A stretch of 64,000 nucleotides of DNA from Dioscorea cayenensis subsp. rotundata (lineage: Eukaryota; Streptophyta; Magnoliopsida; Dioscoreales; Dioscoreaceae): positions 1,660,908-1,724,907 of the forward strand of contig NC_052491.1 of NCBI RefSeq assembly GCF_009730915.1, written 5' to 3'. Each line of letters begins with the position of its first letter. The first letter of the stretch is position 1. The notes under the pieces were generated by a model. That model searched no databases. It worked only from the letters and a program-made list of their open reading frames with translations, and was not told the origin of the DNA. Below, piece after piece: positions 23,701 through 36,624 of the stretch. The position numbers and the translations under genes are program-made.

Positions 23701-26700
23701 AATTCTTTTTATATAACACAAATAACAAAAATCCCACACCTAGTACCTGCTCTGAATGGCATGGAACCTAATAAGATATGGCTGATTATATCATTAGGTT
23801 TGGAGAATTACATACGTAAAACTTTAGGCTCAATATTGCATTGTTCATGTAGAAAAAGGTGAAAGGTTAAAAATTTACATTGGTCACCTAACCAAATACA
23901 GTTCCTCTAAAACCCCAAAGTGCAAGAATTTATGGATAAACACGAGGAAAGGATGGGCTTGGTCCATTGGGCACAAAACCAATGACAGGATGAAGCTCAA
24001 TTCCTTCAAACAATAGATGTTGAATACAACTCTGCTTCAAGTTCATTGCTAGATTCTGCCATGAAATCTAAAATGTGGAGGTGGGAATGTTTTGTTAGTG
24101 CTTTCAATAAGATGGTACAACCGCTTCTTTCAAATTATTAGTGTACATGTGATATAATGATCATTTTGGACAAAGTTTATATAAAACTAAAAGACAGTCC
24201 AACAAATGATTTGCAATCAATTAGTTGGCACACAAACACTGTTGGAACATATTAAATATATCTGAGTTCATGCCAATGACTACATTGAAACCAATTTAAC
24301 AATTGCTAATTTTTTTTAAGTAATAATATGCAAATTGATTTCTTTCATATTACTCACTGGTTCAATTTAAAGGAAAAGAAGATTCTCTTTTTACCTCAAA
24401 GAAACTTTGAAACAATTAATAGGTTGGGAGGGTGAGTCACATAAAAATCCCTCGTCAAAAGATAAAGTGGCAATATAAAATCATGTAATGATTACTCTAG
24501 AAAACAAGTAACTTACTTTTCTCAGGAATTCATCCAACGCATCTCCATCAAAATCCTGGTCCATGAATTTTTTCACGGCCACCTCCTATTATTCATATAC
24601 AGTACAGATAAATTATAACATCATTTTTACCAAAAAGATGTCCAGATTTAAAATCAGACAAGATAAGAACACTACAGATATATTAAATAGCATAATAAAG
24701 CAAAGATCCTTCACATAAAATTTAGTAGGATCACCTAGAACATCTTTTAAACACAAAAATTGCCCAAAAATTTCATAAAGAAGCTATGTAGTCGACAAAA
24801 TGAATGACAATATAGTATTCTATAGCTAGTTGTTTGTATGACCTATTAAAATGATCTCTTCTCACCAAGACATGCTTGTCATACTTGTTTTATGGCTTCA
24901 CTTGTGATCACCGCCAAAGGACATATGCTATGAAGGATACAGACCAAGAACAGCATATAGGAAAAAAAAACTAAGCAAGACTTGAACTATTAAAATAATC
25001 ATAATCAAGAAGCCTCCATCCTTTTGCAATGATTACATCAAGTGTACTCTTTACCAGTCAGAAACCAACATATGCCAAACCCCAATGAACATTTGCCCAC
25101 AACCCATATCATCACTAATATCAATCTCTTGCAACAATTTTTAGACTAAAGCAAAATATTCCTTTCAGATAGATGCACTACACAAGACTCAAACCTATAA
25201 AAACAAAATTCTCTCTTTCTCATCTTTAAATAACTCAATTAGGTACTACTTCCTCATAAATTATAATCAAATAACTTCATGACGGATACTCTCAAACAAT
25301 AGGACTCTATCCCATGTTTGAGAGTTTGGTGATTAATATCCTCAACTCAAACCATCAAGCCCTACTATGAAATTCCTCACATTGCACATCTACTACATGT
25401 TCAATTGCAACCATTGAGCATTTTGCCGGAAGTAGCTCATAAAAACCATAAGTTAAACATCAACATCCTACTTAAATAAGGCAACCTATTAGAAAAAAGG
25501 CCTAATAGTCAAAGATAAGAATGTTTATATATTAGACCCAAAATGTCAGAAATCTATTATACAATAAAGTTGGAAGATAGTCAACCATAAGACAAAACCA
25601 ATTAACAATTGGGGAAAAAAAGCAGAAAAGAACTCTACAAACAGAACTGGAAATAGTGAAATAGTTTTTATTTAACTCAGAAGGTTTCTAATAATAAAGA
25701 GTGCAAGTGATATTGCAATTAACAACTCACCGTGTCATTCCAATCCGTACAGTATACTTCCCCATAAGAATCTGTTCAATGAAACAAAAACAACACGTAA
25801 ATAATTCTCAAGCAAAATATGTTGCACATTAAAAGACAAATATTGCTAGAAAATGGTCTCATCTGCTCCTTTTCAGTAAACAATGTGAAACAACCAATCA
25901 CTAATATTAGAAAATTAACAATTGTAAACAGAAGGGCTTCATGATTTTATTAGATCCTGATAATAAAATGATACATATGAATGAAATTAGCTGCATTTAA
26001 CCTGATTAGATATCTATCAAATATAATTTGATGGTGTTTTAAATTGCTAAATATGAGCATCTGCCCATCTATGTAGAGAAAACTCCAAAAAAAATTAATT
26101 TTCAACAAGAACATGGTAAATAATCCAATCCTTTCCCCAATGACAAGGTGTTCTCAAGGGATTTCTGGTTCCGCCACATCATCAAGCATTGAATCAAGCC
26201 TACTTGACCTCACTTCCGAAGGAGAGGAAGAGGATTCAGGGTTCTTCAATGTCATGTCTGTCCCCATAAAACTATCACCAAAGTGCCTCTTCCGATGATG
26301 TTTTTCAATGTCATTTATTCGTTCATTCATTTCAGCAGAGCATTGCAAAGCCATCTGGTCTTCATTTTTGTTTTTCTTTTGTGGAGGTTGATCCAGTTGT
26401 TTATTAGCTTGTGAAGTAGTTTGGCCAATATACATCTTACCATCTTGATGTAATCCGGAGGAAATATTCGAATTTGTTGAACTCAGAAGGACGACCAGCA
26501 CTGAAGGCACCATTCATTTTACTATCAGAAGTATCTCTGCCAGTGGCAAATGAGCTACCAATTCCATTAGAACCATCAAGCAAGCCTTCCCCTCTGCAGT
26601 TGAATGATGAGAAGAGGAAGCATTAAGATCATTCACTCCTATCTCTTTTCTCGGTAAAATTCATTCCACATATTTATATTGCTTTATGTTTGGAACCTCA

Positions 26701-29700
26701 TTGCAAGCAGGACGATTTTTCCAAATCAACGGATGTTGAGGTCTTGTAGGTAATGGGGCAATGCTTTCTCTGAGCCTTTGATACTCATGTTTTTTATTAT
26801 CAGTAATTTTGTGTGGTCCAAAAAGTTTTCTGACTCTAATTTCTTGGAAAGAATTCAGCTCAGCAAAAAGGTTTCTAGAATCTTCAGCATTCTGTAAACT
26901 TGGTATTATGCCGAGTTTCTCACTAACCGAATTATTAACATCCAAAGGTGCTACAGCAATTGCTTTCTACTTTGAACGGAACTGATTTGGCTGATCAGAA
27001 GACAAACACTTTGCATTTGTACTTGAACTACTACCAACTGTTATGGATGATGTTCCACTACTTGCAACAGAACGTATTTGTACTACCTTCTCATGCCTTG
27101 ACCTTTCATCTAAGATATTGTTATCGATGATGAAGCTCCAGATTCATTTTCATACAACTGTTTGGATCCCAATAAGTCACCTTCTGATTTGTTTGTGGTC
27201 CAGGAATTGAAGTTTTCTGCGAGTCATGAATTACTGAACTTAAGGGCGCATCTTTTGCGCTTAGTACATCTGCTGGAATAAGAGTGCCAGGGTCTGTCAT
27301 GAGATCAACCAAGAATTCCCTTACAAAAAAACAAAAAACAAAAGAAGAAGTGATCAGTTAAAGAAAACATTAGGCATTGAGAATAAGAAAACACCACATT
27401 TTTGTTGTGAAAAGTATAATACGTCTTCATTAACAACGACAAGAAGTATGACTTACACGAACACAACCAAAGTTCACCATACAAGCAACTGATTTCAACA
27501 ACAATTCCTTTATTACTAACATAATTCGATTTTTTTTTTCTCATTGAAGGGACACTGTGATCATACCCAAAAGATAAAAACGAAAAAGAAAAGGCCAAAT
27601 CATTTAAATGCATTACAACTCTTTTAGTCAAATAAACCATTGCAGAGGCAATAATATTAAACCAACCCTTCTCAATAAGGAGTTAAAAAAACTGAAGGGG
27701 AAATATATAGTTATACTTATGCAAAATTCCTTGTTATGTAATTGCATACACAAAGCAAGCAACATTTAAGAGAAGTACTTATAGCAAGTGGTAAAAACGG
27801 TCAAATTTAAATTAAAAAAAGGAATTATTTGTGAAACCATAAAACATTAATAGATAAATGACAAAATACCAACGGCTCAATAACTTTATTTTGTTTTTTA
27901 AAAATAAGCTTTCAAGAATAACTTAGTTAACCCCAAATGTTATTATACAAGAACTCACAATTTTTAGCAGGTACTAATTAATCCTCTAAGAGTGACACTA
28001 CTTAAAAAACATAAACACACACCTTCCGGCATCTAATTTTATTATGTTAACAGTGTCATCGTCGACCACATTGTACTGGCTTCCTTTGACTAACTTGCAA
28101 GGAACACCAACTATCTGCAAGGACACGCATGGGTATGTTTTAACAAGGTAATAAAGAAAAAAGGCTTAAGTAGCATGGTGTTTATTGCATGGATGGTGTA
28201 CCAAAATGTAGTGATAATAATGAAAGAAACCTCATTTTAAAATAGCAAGATGCCTAACATTGAAGAGCAAAGCGCAATGACGAGATAGACCTAATTTTAT
28301 GCGACCAATAGGTAACACACTTGTTTGTAGTGACGTTCATAACTTTGTACTATTCTCCAACCATCTTGCTAACATGATACTAGCATCCTTTACAGAGCCA
28401 CCCATATGCCCGGCTACAAGTCCAGATATTCTTTGAACTAAAATCCCTATTTCAGCAGGGTAGTCAAGCAGTATACACTGTGTTACTTGCTCTAACTCGA
28501 CCAAGTCATGATCAATAATATGATTGACAACAATAGCTTCAAACCCAAGATTTCTATTTTGGAGAGCCACTAGTAACGGAATCTTTCCTTCAATTGCAGA
28601 AATTGACAACCCAAGTACAACATAAAACCCATCCAAAATTGTGTCTTAATAATCAAGAACATTATACTCCTGGAAGCAAAAGATAGAAAATACACTATTT
28701 AAAAATAACAGACTAAAGAATAACATATGCACATTATTATCACATTCAAAGGCATAAACAAGATGTGAAAGTGCGAGAAATCACACATGAAAAGGCAAAA
28801 GCTTATCGTGAAGGAATAAATGCAATTTGCAAAATCAACTATTGTTTTATCATAAATGAATGTGTTGATTTTAAGCATTAGGCATAAGTACAGTCACAGA
28901 ATATTAAATTGAAAAAGAATTTTGAGATTGCAAAATCATGTAGGCAAGCAAGCTGAAAACAAGAAATCCTCCACTAATTGCATGGTCTTTTATTAACCAT
29001 AGTGGAAACAGAGTGGGGGTTAAAAGTAGTCACTAGTCAGGCATCCACATTTAAACAAATTGGATGATCCTAATTTCTAAGGCCCAGGTCATCAAGGAAG
29101 AACACGGATAATAGAAAATTCAGGGAAAAAAAATGCTGACAGTCCAGTGTCACATCTGCCACTCTACAACTGGAAAGTTAATGAACTTCAGATCATTGTC
29201 TTTGGTCTCACCATCTTCTTCACATTCTGGAAAGTTATTGGCAACCATAAATGAGAAAAAGATTTGAGAAACAAGGAAGTAAACAGACCCAACAAAGATC
29301 AATCACAATAAAAAGTAAAGTTGCTTATACATCACTCTACCAATGGCCAGAGCCAACCCTAATTTCTCAGAAAAGTTGCAATTCCTCTTCAAAACAACAA
29401 TTTCTAAATTTCCTACTGTTCTTAAGCATAATCAAACCTAAATCAGATACTAAAACAAGAAAAATTCAAGCTCCAAAGCGAGCAAGTCAAAAAGAACTCA
29501 CCCAATACTGACGAGAAAGCACATCAGCAGAGACATCCTCCTCCCGAATCGGATCCATCCGCTGTTTCCCCAAGCTAAGAAGCTTCACCGCCCGGATCTG
29601 ATCCCGATCAGGATCAGGATCAGGATCATCCCTAAACTCTGAGTTCGAGATCACCAGTGCCAGCTGCACCTGGTACTCCTCCTCAGACATCATAAAGTCT

Positions 29701-29893
29701 CCAGCCGGAGAAAGCCATGAAGCATTGGACGGCGATGGCGGAGAAGGGTTAGCTGGGGCCGCCGCGCCACCAGGTCCGCACGTTGGTCAGAGGCGCAAGA
29801 AGGAGACAGCAGAGGGGGCGTAGACGACGAGGGAGCAACCGGGACCTCGCTAGAGCGGCCATGATGATCATGGAGCTTCTTGAATAGCTTCAT
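20706..29893 (-). pseudogene. EDR1/CTR1-like Raf-type MAPKKK pseudogene (copy 1)
   Basis: EDR1-class kinases are Raf-like MAPKKKs in defence and ethylene signalling. The exon order on the minus strand follows the family. The N-terminus is MKLFKKLHDHHGRS with [20 protein letters not shown]. The regulatory (EDR1/PF14381) domain has YPAEIGILVQRI, LVAGHMGGSVKDASIMLARW, VPCKLVKGSQYNVVDDDTVN and LVDLMTDPGTLIPADVLSAK. The linker includes WKNRPACNEVP. The kinase pieces are [101 protein letters not shown] and the C-terminal LRPSFADLITALKSLQRFV. Disabling changes are a frameshift in exon 1 (about 29750-29775), TGA at 28337-28339, a frameshift near 27130, TGA for Trp at 26154-26156, a frameshift before HRDLK (about 23275), TAG for Trp at 21591-21593, TAA at 21139-21141 and TAG at 21004-21006. 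The exon for the HPNVVLFMG region was not found. Confidence 0.9.
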
Positions 29894-29999
29894 CGGATTG
29901 AGGGTTTCTTCCGCTCTCTCGAAGAGATTTTGATGACGAGATGATTCACAAAAAAGATCTCGGAGAGATTGAAATCCACTTTAATTATTTTGGAACTCC

Positions 30000-31064
30000 A
30001 AATATAGAGTTTTGGGTTTGGAGATAGTCTTATACTAATCTAATTCTTATAGCTTTGACTTGTTTGTTAATTGTTAAATTATCTTAAAAAGCATGATTAG
30101 TTTGGGTTTCTGTTAAACTTTGTCACTTGTATTAGTAGCCAACTGTAATTTCACTCGTCTAATTATTTATTTAGTTATTTATCTATTTATTATTTTTATT
30201 ATTTCTTATTTTCTTATTTTTTTGTTATTTTAAAAATACTTGTTAGTTTCTCCAAGTGGGATATTGCAAAAACTAGTGTTATGCATTAAGTTAGTCTCCA
30301 ATTATAACTATGTTCTAACCCAGTGAATAAGAGCCAATATTGATCATGTCGACATGAACTTTGTAACTAAACTACAGTTTCACGCCATGTCATTGTTGAA
30401 ATAATGGCGGTTCTAAATTTCTAACTTGGTGGGTGAAATAAATGGAGTCTATTATTTTTTACTCGGGCTACCAAGGTAAAACAATTCACCAACCTCAACT
30501 CTAACTTGAGATAAAAATATTAAGCTTCTCTTGCAATCTTGAGCTCTTTGGTAGCATGAATAAGCTGCACTACTGAAGACTAATCACTCTCCACAATTAC
30601 AATATTGTATTCGGCCAAGTGATCCCACGAAAAACTTGAGAGAATGACCATCCATAAATCTCCCTAACCAATCCTGAACAACAAATGCAATAGCACCCTC
30701 TTCTGAAAAAATTGCTGCGTCAACATTATTTTTTTTATTTTTTATTTTTTTGCATTGAGAAAATCAGAATTTTTGTAATACCAAGCCTTGATTGATGTGG
30801 CCATCAAGTAATCTGGCTGAGTAATTAATTGCCACCCATTATTGATAAATTAATATAGAATAGTTGTCATTGCTTAATTTACACACTAAGCCACATTCTT
30901 CTTTTCTCATAACATCATTAGTGCCTAGAATCTTTGTGGAAATTAAAATTAAACACAGAAACATGTTTCTAGTGAACCCACTGTGTTTTGCACACCAAGA
31001 ACATATATATATATATATATATATATAAAGATTTTTTTCTTTCTTTTTTTTTTCTTTTACTTTT
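30000..31064. other. Spacer upstream of the kinase pseudogene, no gene seen
   Basis: AT-rich DNA with a (TTAT)n-like stretch at about 30160-30230 and a (TA)n run at about 31001-31027. No open frame was recognised. It includes the former promoter of the kinase locus. Confidence 0.5.
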
Positions 31065-32233
31065 TGTTAGTTCCTCCGGTGTGGTTTGTGGGTATTAAGT
31101 AACACTTAAGCACTCGTAGAAGTCTCACACAAACCAATAAAGAAAAAGCACACAAACAAACACAAGCAGACACACAACGTTGGTAACCCGGGCTCGGGCG
31201 TCCACTCGCCTACGTCTGGGGGCCAAGCCCGGAGATAAACAATCCACTAAAAGAGGTAAAAAATAGATGAGTACAAACACTTGTCACTCACACTCTCAAC
31301 AATAAAAGATCACTACTCTCTCTAGATTGTTTGGTGCTCACAGCTCTCCTCCAAGAGTCACTCAAGATTCACACCTACAATCTACTGAGCAAGATAGCTT
31401 TATATAGACGCCTCAACGTCCCAAATATAGCACATACCTCTTTTAGAATCTCCAGCGGCTACTAATTTAAAAAAACCCCGCGGAATTAGTTGTTGCAACT
31501 CCTGTTGTAACATGAATTGCAACATGGCCCTGACTGCTGACTTGACTGAGTTCTGGTTACGTTGCGGACGACCTCAAGACCCATCAACCTCCCGGTCATG
31601 CTTAGTCCGAGTCGATCGCACCCATATCTCCCGATCTAGATCGCCGACAACTAGCCTACCTCCTCGCGTTCCTTATCACGCTAATCCCTCGCAAAGGGCG
31701 CACGTCCCCTTGTGCGTCTTCATGAAACTTGCCAAACTTAGTCTTCAATTCACCTAAATTTGGTCTTCAAAGATTCTCCAAACTTGATCTTCAATTCACC
31801 CAAGTTTGGTCCTCAAATCTTGCCTTTAATAGACTTCAATGATTCTCATCAAGGATTCTTCAAATCATATCTTCATTCACACCACGAATAGATCTTTCTT
31901 TAATTAAGCTCCACCATATTTAGTCTTCAATCATATCTCTAAGGTTGGTCTTGATATGATCTTGTTTTCAAAAATTAATGCATTGCTAAAAAATAACTCC
32001 ACCAAGATCTTTAAGATAGCTTCACCATGATCTTCAAGATATTTGGCTCCATGTTAGAGACTTACTAAAAAATAGCTCCATCAAGATCTTCAAGATGTTT
32101 GCCTTGCACCCAAGTCTCCATGCCATGTCACCATGCTTGACACGTCATCAATTATGCCTTGTCACCATGGTTTGCCATCATCGCCTTTTGAGTGTCAAAT
32201 CATGCCAATTTAAATAGTGCGGTTGCACTAACA
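31065..32233 (-). repeat. 3' LTR (left copy)
   Basis: TGTTAG...CTAACA, about 1169 bp. It aligns along its length with 36625-37785 with scattered substitutions and small indels, for example AACCCGGGCTCGGGCG against AACCCAGTTCGGCG. High identity implies a fairly recent insertion. Confidence 0.93.
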
Positions 32234-32497
32234 ATCTCCCCTTTGGCATAATTTCGACACAACCGCTTCGCACCTGCATCGACTCTCGTTATAATATTCT
32301 CATATAACACTCGACCGGACACATACTAAATCGACGACATGTATAACTTCCGTGTACAACATCAATCGGAGAATGAAACTAGGGATCGACACAAGATATC
32401 ATCTAGTTGCTTACAAAATACTTGAGAAAATATTACAAACTGCAACTAGTGAGACAAAATACGATTAACCATAATGAACTGACAAACATAACAATGT

Positions 32498-34263
32498 TCA
32501 ACACAATAAGACTAAATGTTCAAATGCCCAAGAAATGAAAAACAAATAACTAGTCAGTCTGGTGCAAGCACACTTCTCCCCCTTTATGACATAATTGATG
32601 CCGAAGTCTTCATGAACTGTTGCAAGCTTTGTTATACCATCTTCAGCAACTCCCCTATCTTCGTGTTTCTCGGTCTTCATCTCCCCCTGAGTCGTGGCCA
32701 TCGTCTTCTCTCTTCTTCTTCTTCTCAAGAATTTCCAGGCGAGATAGAATCTTCTGCTTTTGTTTGGCAATGATGAACAATTCTGCAGATAATACTCGTT
32801 GCCTCCTCTACACATCTTCTAGTTGCTCTTTCAACATCTTCTCATATTCTTCTTCAACCAATAGATTTGCCTCTTCATCTTCAGGCATTGGTAGTGGAGA
32901 CACCCTTCCTACAGGTAAATCAATTTTCTTACCTGGGCTGAACAGTTTCTGAGAAATCTTCAGCTTCTTTACTGCCGTGACTGCTTCTCCCTTCCTGAGT
33001 TGTACTCCATGTTGTAACAAATACTATGACAGCAGTGCAGGATACCCAAGTGATGTCGAGGAGCTTGTACAGTCAGCTTCTTTCACAATATTATTGAAAA
33101 TCAGCCTTCCCAGATTGAACTTCTTGCCAGTACCAATAGCAAACAATAAAAGCGCGAGCTCCTTCACTATACTGGAATTGTGTGGGGCTGGTAACCAATT
33201 CTGAATGCCAAGTCTAAACAGAACATTGTACTTGGCCGTAAGGGTGGATGCTGGGAGTCTTGTTTCTACTCCCCATGACTCCGTTCTTCCTCTAGTGATC
33301 TCTTTCAGAACTTCTTCATTCAACTCAAGCCCTTCTTCAAAGTTTCCTTTCATCTCTGGTTTAAACTCCAAGAATTTATTCAGACAAGTGGGAGTAAAAG
33401 GGATCCACTTACCTCGAACATAGACTCTAGTAATGCCTCTGTCGGATGGTAGTAAATTCTTGTAAAACTCTTGGACTAATGACAAACCGTAGCTTTTCTA
33501 GAAATGTTGCGGACTTGTATAAACTTCTTTGTTCATAGACTCGAGTTAACCCATACTTCTCAAAAGCTTCTTCATCAATCATCCTTTCAACCACAATACC
33601 TCTCTCTTCATGCATTCAAACTTCTTCTTGGATGCTTTGTCACGAAATCTGCCTTCATCACCGTCTTTTACGTTGGGTTGCTTTATTCTTCTTTTTCTTT
33701 CTTAGAGCTTCTCGATGGTTTCTCCCCCTATTTTGCTACTTCAGTACACCTTCTCTTGTGCCTAGGGGAAGCTTCTACTTTGGGATCAGAGAAAGACTTT
33801 CTTTTGGACTTGCTAACCTTCTCCTTTTTCTGGATTTTCTTTCTTGACTGGGCCTTCTTTTCAGACACTACTTTCTTCTCTTTTAGCAATCTGGGCAACA
33901 CGGTCTTTGAGTGGGATCTCACTCGAACTATGTGAATTTTTCGATGTTGCGTGGGAGTTGTTGTAACTTGTCCGAGTGATATGGTCGAGTATCAGTAGGG
34001 TGCTTCAGACGTCGGTGTAGATCACCCAGAACTTCACTTAGAATAGTAGTAGCCTCTTCTTCAAAGACTAGTAGGAGCATCCGCACTTCTTTCTCCACGA
34101 GTTTCTTACGCTTGTGCTCGTGCCCTCGCTCTTTTCTCGCAAAGATCTTCATCCCTAGCCTCGTTGTTCTTCCCGAACCTTCTCCTATTGGAACAATGAG
34201 TGGAGTCCTCCCCTGTTCATCTTCCTCTCGCTCTCCTGCGAATGCACACCGGAAAAGACTCAC
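32498..34263 (-). pseudogene. Second ORF block of the LTR element: 'putative plant transposon protein'-like, frames broken
   Basis: Consecutive minus-strand frames read as one decayed protein. A basic N-terminal part (33728-34263; ARKERGHEHKRKKLVEKEV, KKEKVSKSKRKSFSDPKVE) is followed by a core (33024-33615) with EEAFEKYGLTRVYEQRSLYK, SPRVLQEFYKNLLPSDRGIT, VYVRGKWIPFTPTCLNKFLE and LAPHNSS-type blocks such as NWLPAPHNSSIVKELALLL. A C-terminal part follows (32808-33020; SPGKKIDLPVGRVSPLPMPE). The VRGKWIPFTPTCLNKFL pattern resembles the plant family I know as 'Putative plant transposon protein' (PF20167). Its biochemical role is unknown. The block sits where pol would be expected. Several frame changes and stops interrupt it. 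Confidence 0.6.
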
Positions 34264-34791
34264 GAACCCATCTCAAGAGATCATCTCTGCTTTGACACCG
34301 AAGGCAAATCTTGAGACGATGTTCCCGCTTCTCTTACTTCAGCATCCTGAGAAGAAACATAAGGGACAATCGCTTTCCCCAAATCTTCGATTCTTCTCTC
34401 CTTGGTGGGCTTCCTCGAATCGATCCCTCTCATCCTTACTTCAGCATTCGGGCGCAATTTCTTATGGGGTTTCGATGGAGCACTGGCAGGGCCATCCTCT
34501 TTGTCCTCATCTTTTCTTCTTTTGTCTTCGCCTTTCTCCTTTGCTTACTTCTGATTTCAAAAACAATTTTTGGAAACAAATTAGGATATTAGGGTTTTTA
34601 TGCCCCCATTAATTAGTTATAACTTCCAAGGCACCCTTTCAAAAAATCTCTTTTTTTTTTCAAAAATAATCCCTCTCCTTTTTGAATATAATTTTCCCTC
34701 CTTTTTATTTCCTGTTTTATTTTGTTTTTGTTTTTAACTTTGAGAGACATCAAGAGATTTTTCACTCCTTGGAGTGTTTTGCTTATTGACT

Positions 34792-36555
34792 TCATGGGAC
34801 CTCGGTCAACATATTGATTGTTGTACCATAATGTTGTACTGTCGATTTATCACTACCTTCAAACCCTGAATTGGAGGACTCTTCTTCTTCTCTTGGTACT
34901 TCACCTTTTCGAATCCACAATTTCTTGATTACAATAGTCTTCCCTCTGACTTTTCTTTTAATGATTGCTTGTTCATGTCCAATTATTCTTCCACTTTTCA
35001 AGTCTTCTTTCAATTTGTTGCACTTGGGTCTTATGTGGCCAGTTTCTCCACAATGAAAGCATGTAGGCACTTCACTTTTTGGTTCTTCCCTTGTTTTGAC
35101 TTGTTTTTCTTTAACGTTTTGTTGGGCAGTTGACTTGACAAACACAACTCCTGAATCTTCTGTCTTGACACTTGAGCTTTCTCCAATATACCCAATACCA
35201 TGTCGGGCTTTACTAGTTCTTCAAACTGATAGAATCTCGTCAAGCTTGGTAGTACCCTTGTTCATGGAGTCCAAGGTCTTCTCAGCATTGAACAGCTTTT
35301 CTTTACATATACTCAACTCTTCCTCCAAGCGTTGGTTTTGCAACATCATATCATTAAATCTGTTCATTATGAGTTTATAGCTTGTGAGAAGATCATTTTC
35401 TGTTACCTCATTGTACTCATTGTCAGTTTCAGTGGATGTTGTAGCTGATGTTGCAACAAATTCTGCAACAGGCGTGGATCTATTCATCACAGCAGGAAAG
35501 GACGTATGATGGTTGCTCAGACTTCCTTCATCGTCTTCTTCAGTGCTACCATCTGAGTCATCACTCCATCTAGCATTCAGTGATTTTTCTTTTTTTTCTG
35601 AGAGTATTAGCACAATCGGCTTGATAGTGCCCAAAGCCTCCACATTCTCTACACTTGACCTTCATGAGACGATCTTCAATTTCTTCCTTTTTGTGATGAT
35701 CTTCAACTTCTTCCTTTTCTTTATTTAGACCATCTTTTCTTTGAAATTTCTTGCCTTGTGTCTTGTATCTTCTAAGCATGTCATGCATCTTTCTTGACAA
35801 GAAAACAATTTCTCTATCGTCTTCATCTTCATCTTCTGTTATAACAGCATGTTGTAACTCCTTCTGTTTTATTACTTCAACCTTCAAGGCTATATCTTCT
35901 ATTCTTCTTTCAGGATTAAGGTTCATCTCATATGCTTGCAAAGACCCCATCAGCCATCCAGTTTCATAGTTGAAATATCTCTTGCTTCTTCTATTGCCGA
36001 GATTTTTGCATCAAATCTTCTTGGGAGTAATCTAAGAGTCTTCCGGACTAGCTTTTTATCTGAGTACTCCTTGCCGAGCTGGTAGGCTTGATTTGCAATG
36101 TCCATCAATTTAGCATTGAACATGGCTATCGTTTCATCTTCTCCCATCCTGAGATTTTCGAACATAGTGGTTAACATTTGAAGTTTGGATTCTCTTACCA
36201 AGTTGGTACCTTCATGTATGGTTTGAAGAATCTCCCAAGCTTTCTTGGCACACTCGCATGTTGCAATATACTTGAACTGGTTCTCATCAACTCCTCCAAA
36301 GATTGCATTGAGAGCTTTCCCATTGGCATTAGCTTTGCGCATGTCTTCGACACTCCAACTGTTTTTCTTCTTCATGATCACGTTCTTGTCTTCATCAACT
36401 AGAGTAGGAGGAGACCATCTTTCTTCTACGGCAATCCATGCACTCTCATCTATGGATTTAATAAATGCCTTCATGCGTGCCTTCCAATATGGATAGTTGG
36501 ATCCATTTAACAACGGTGGTCGTGTGACGGAAGCTCCTTCTTTTCCGGCCATCAA
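34792..36555 (-). pseudogene. gag polyprotein of the LTR element (UBN2/DUF4219 type), with frameshifts
   Basis: The frame starts MMAGKEGASVTRPPLLNGSN just inside the primer-binding site. It has the DUF4219/UBN2 signature YPYWKARMKAFIKSIDESAW, then WEILQTIHEGTNLVRESKLQ and FNAKLMDIANQAYQLGKEYS. After a one-base loss at about 35950 it continues as MGSLQAYEMNLNPERRIED to a zinc knuckle CRECGGFGHYQADC (about 35600). A coiled, acidic segment follows (35221-35643), then a second knuckle CFHCGETGHIRPKC (about 35055). Gag packages element RNA into particles. The frame is cut into at least four pieces by stops or frameshifts in this copy. Confidence 0.8.
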
Positions 36556-36624
36556 TGGAACTTGTTAGGACCTCGCCGACTTTGTAACCAAAGCAAATAC
36601 GGCGACCAAGGCTCTGATACCACT

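Noticed and set aside
34112..34612. Plus-strand frame of 166 codons
   Set aside because: Antisense to the interior of the LTR element; composition and lack of motifs mark it as a shadow.
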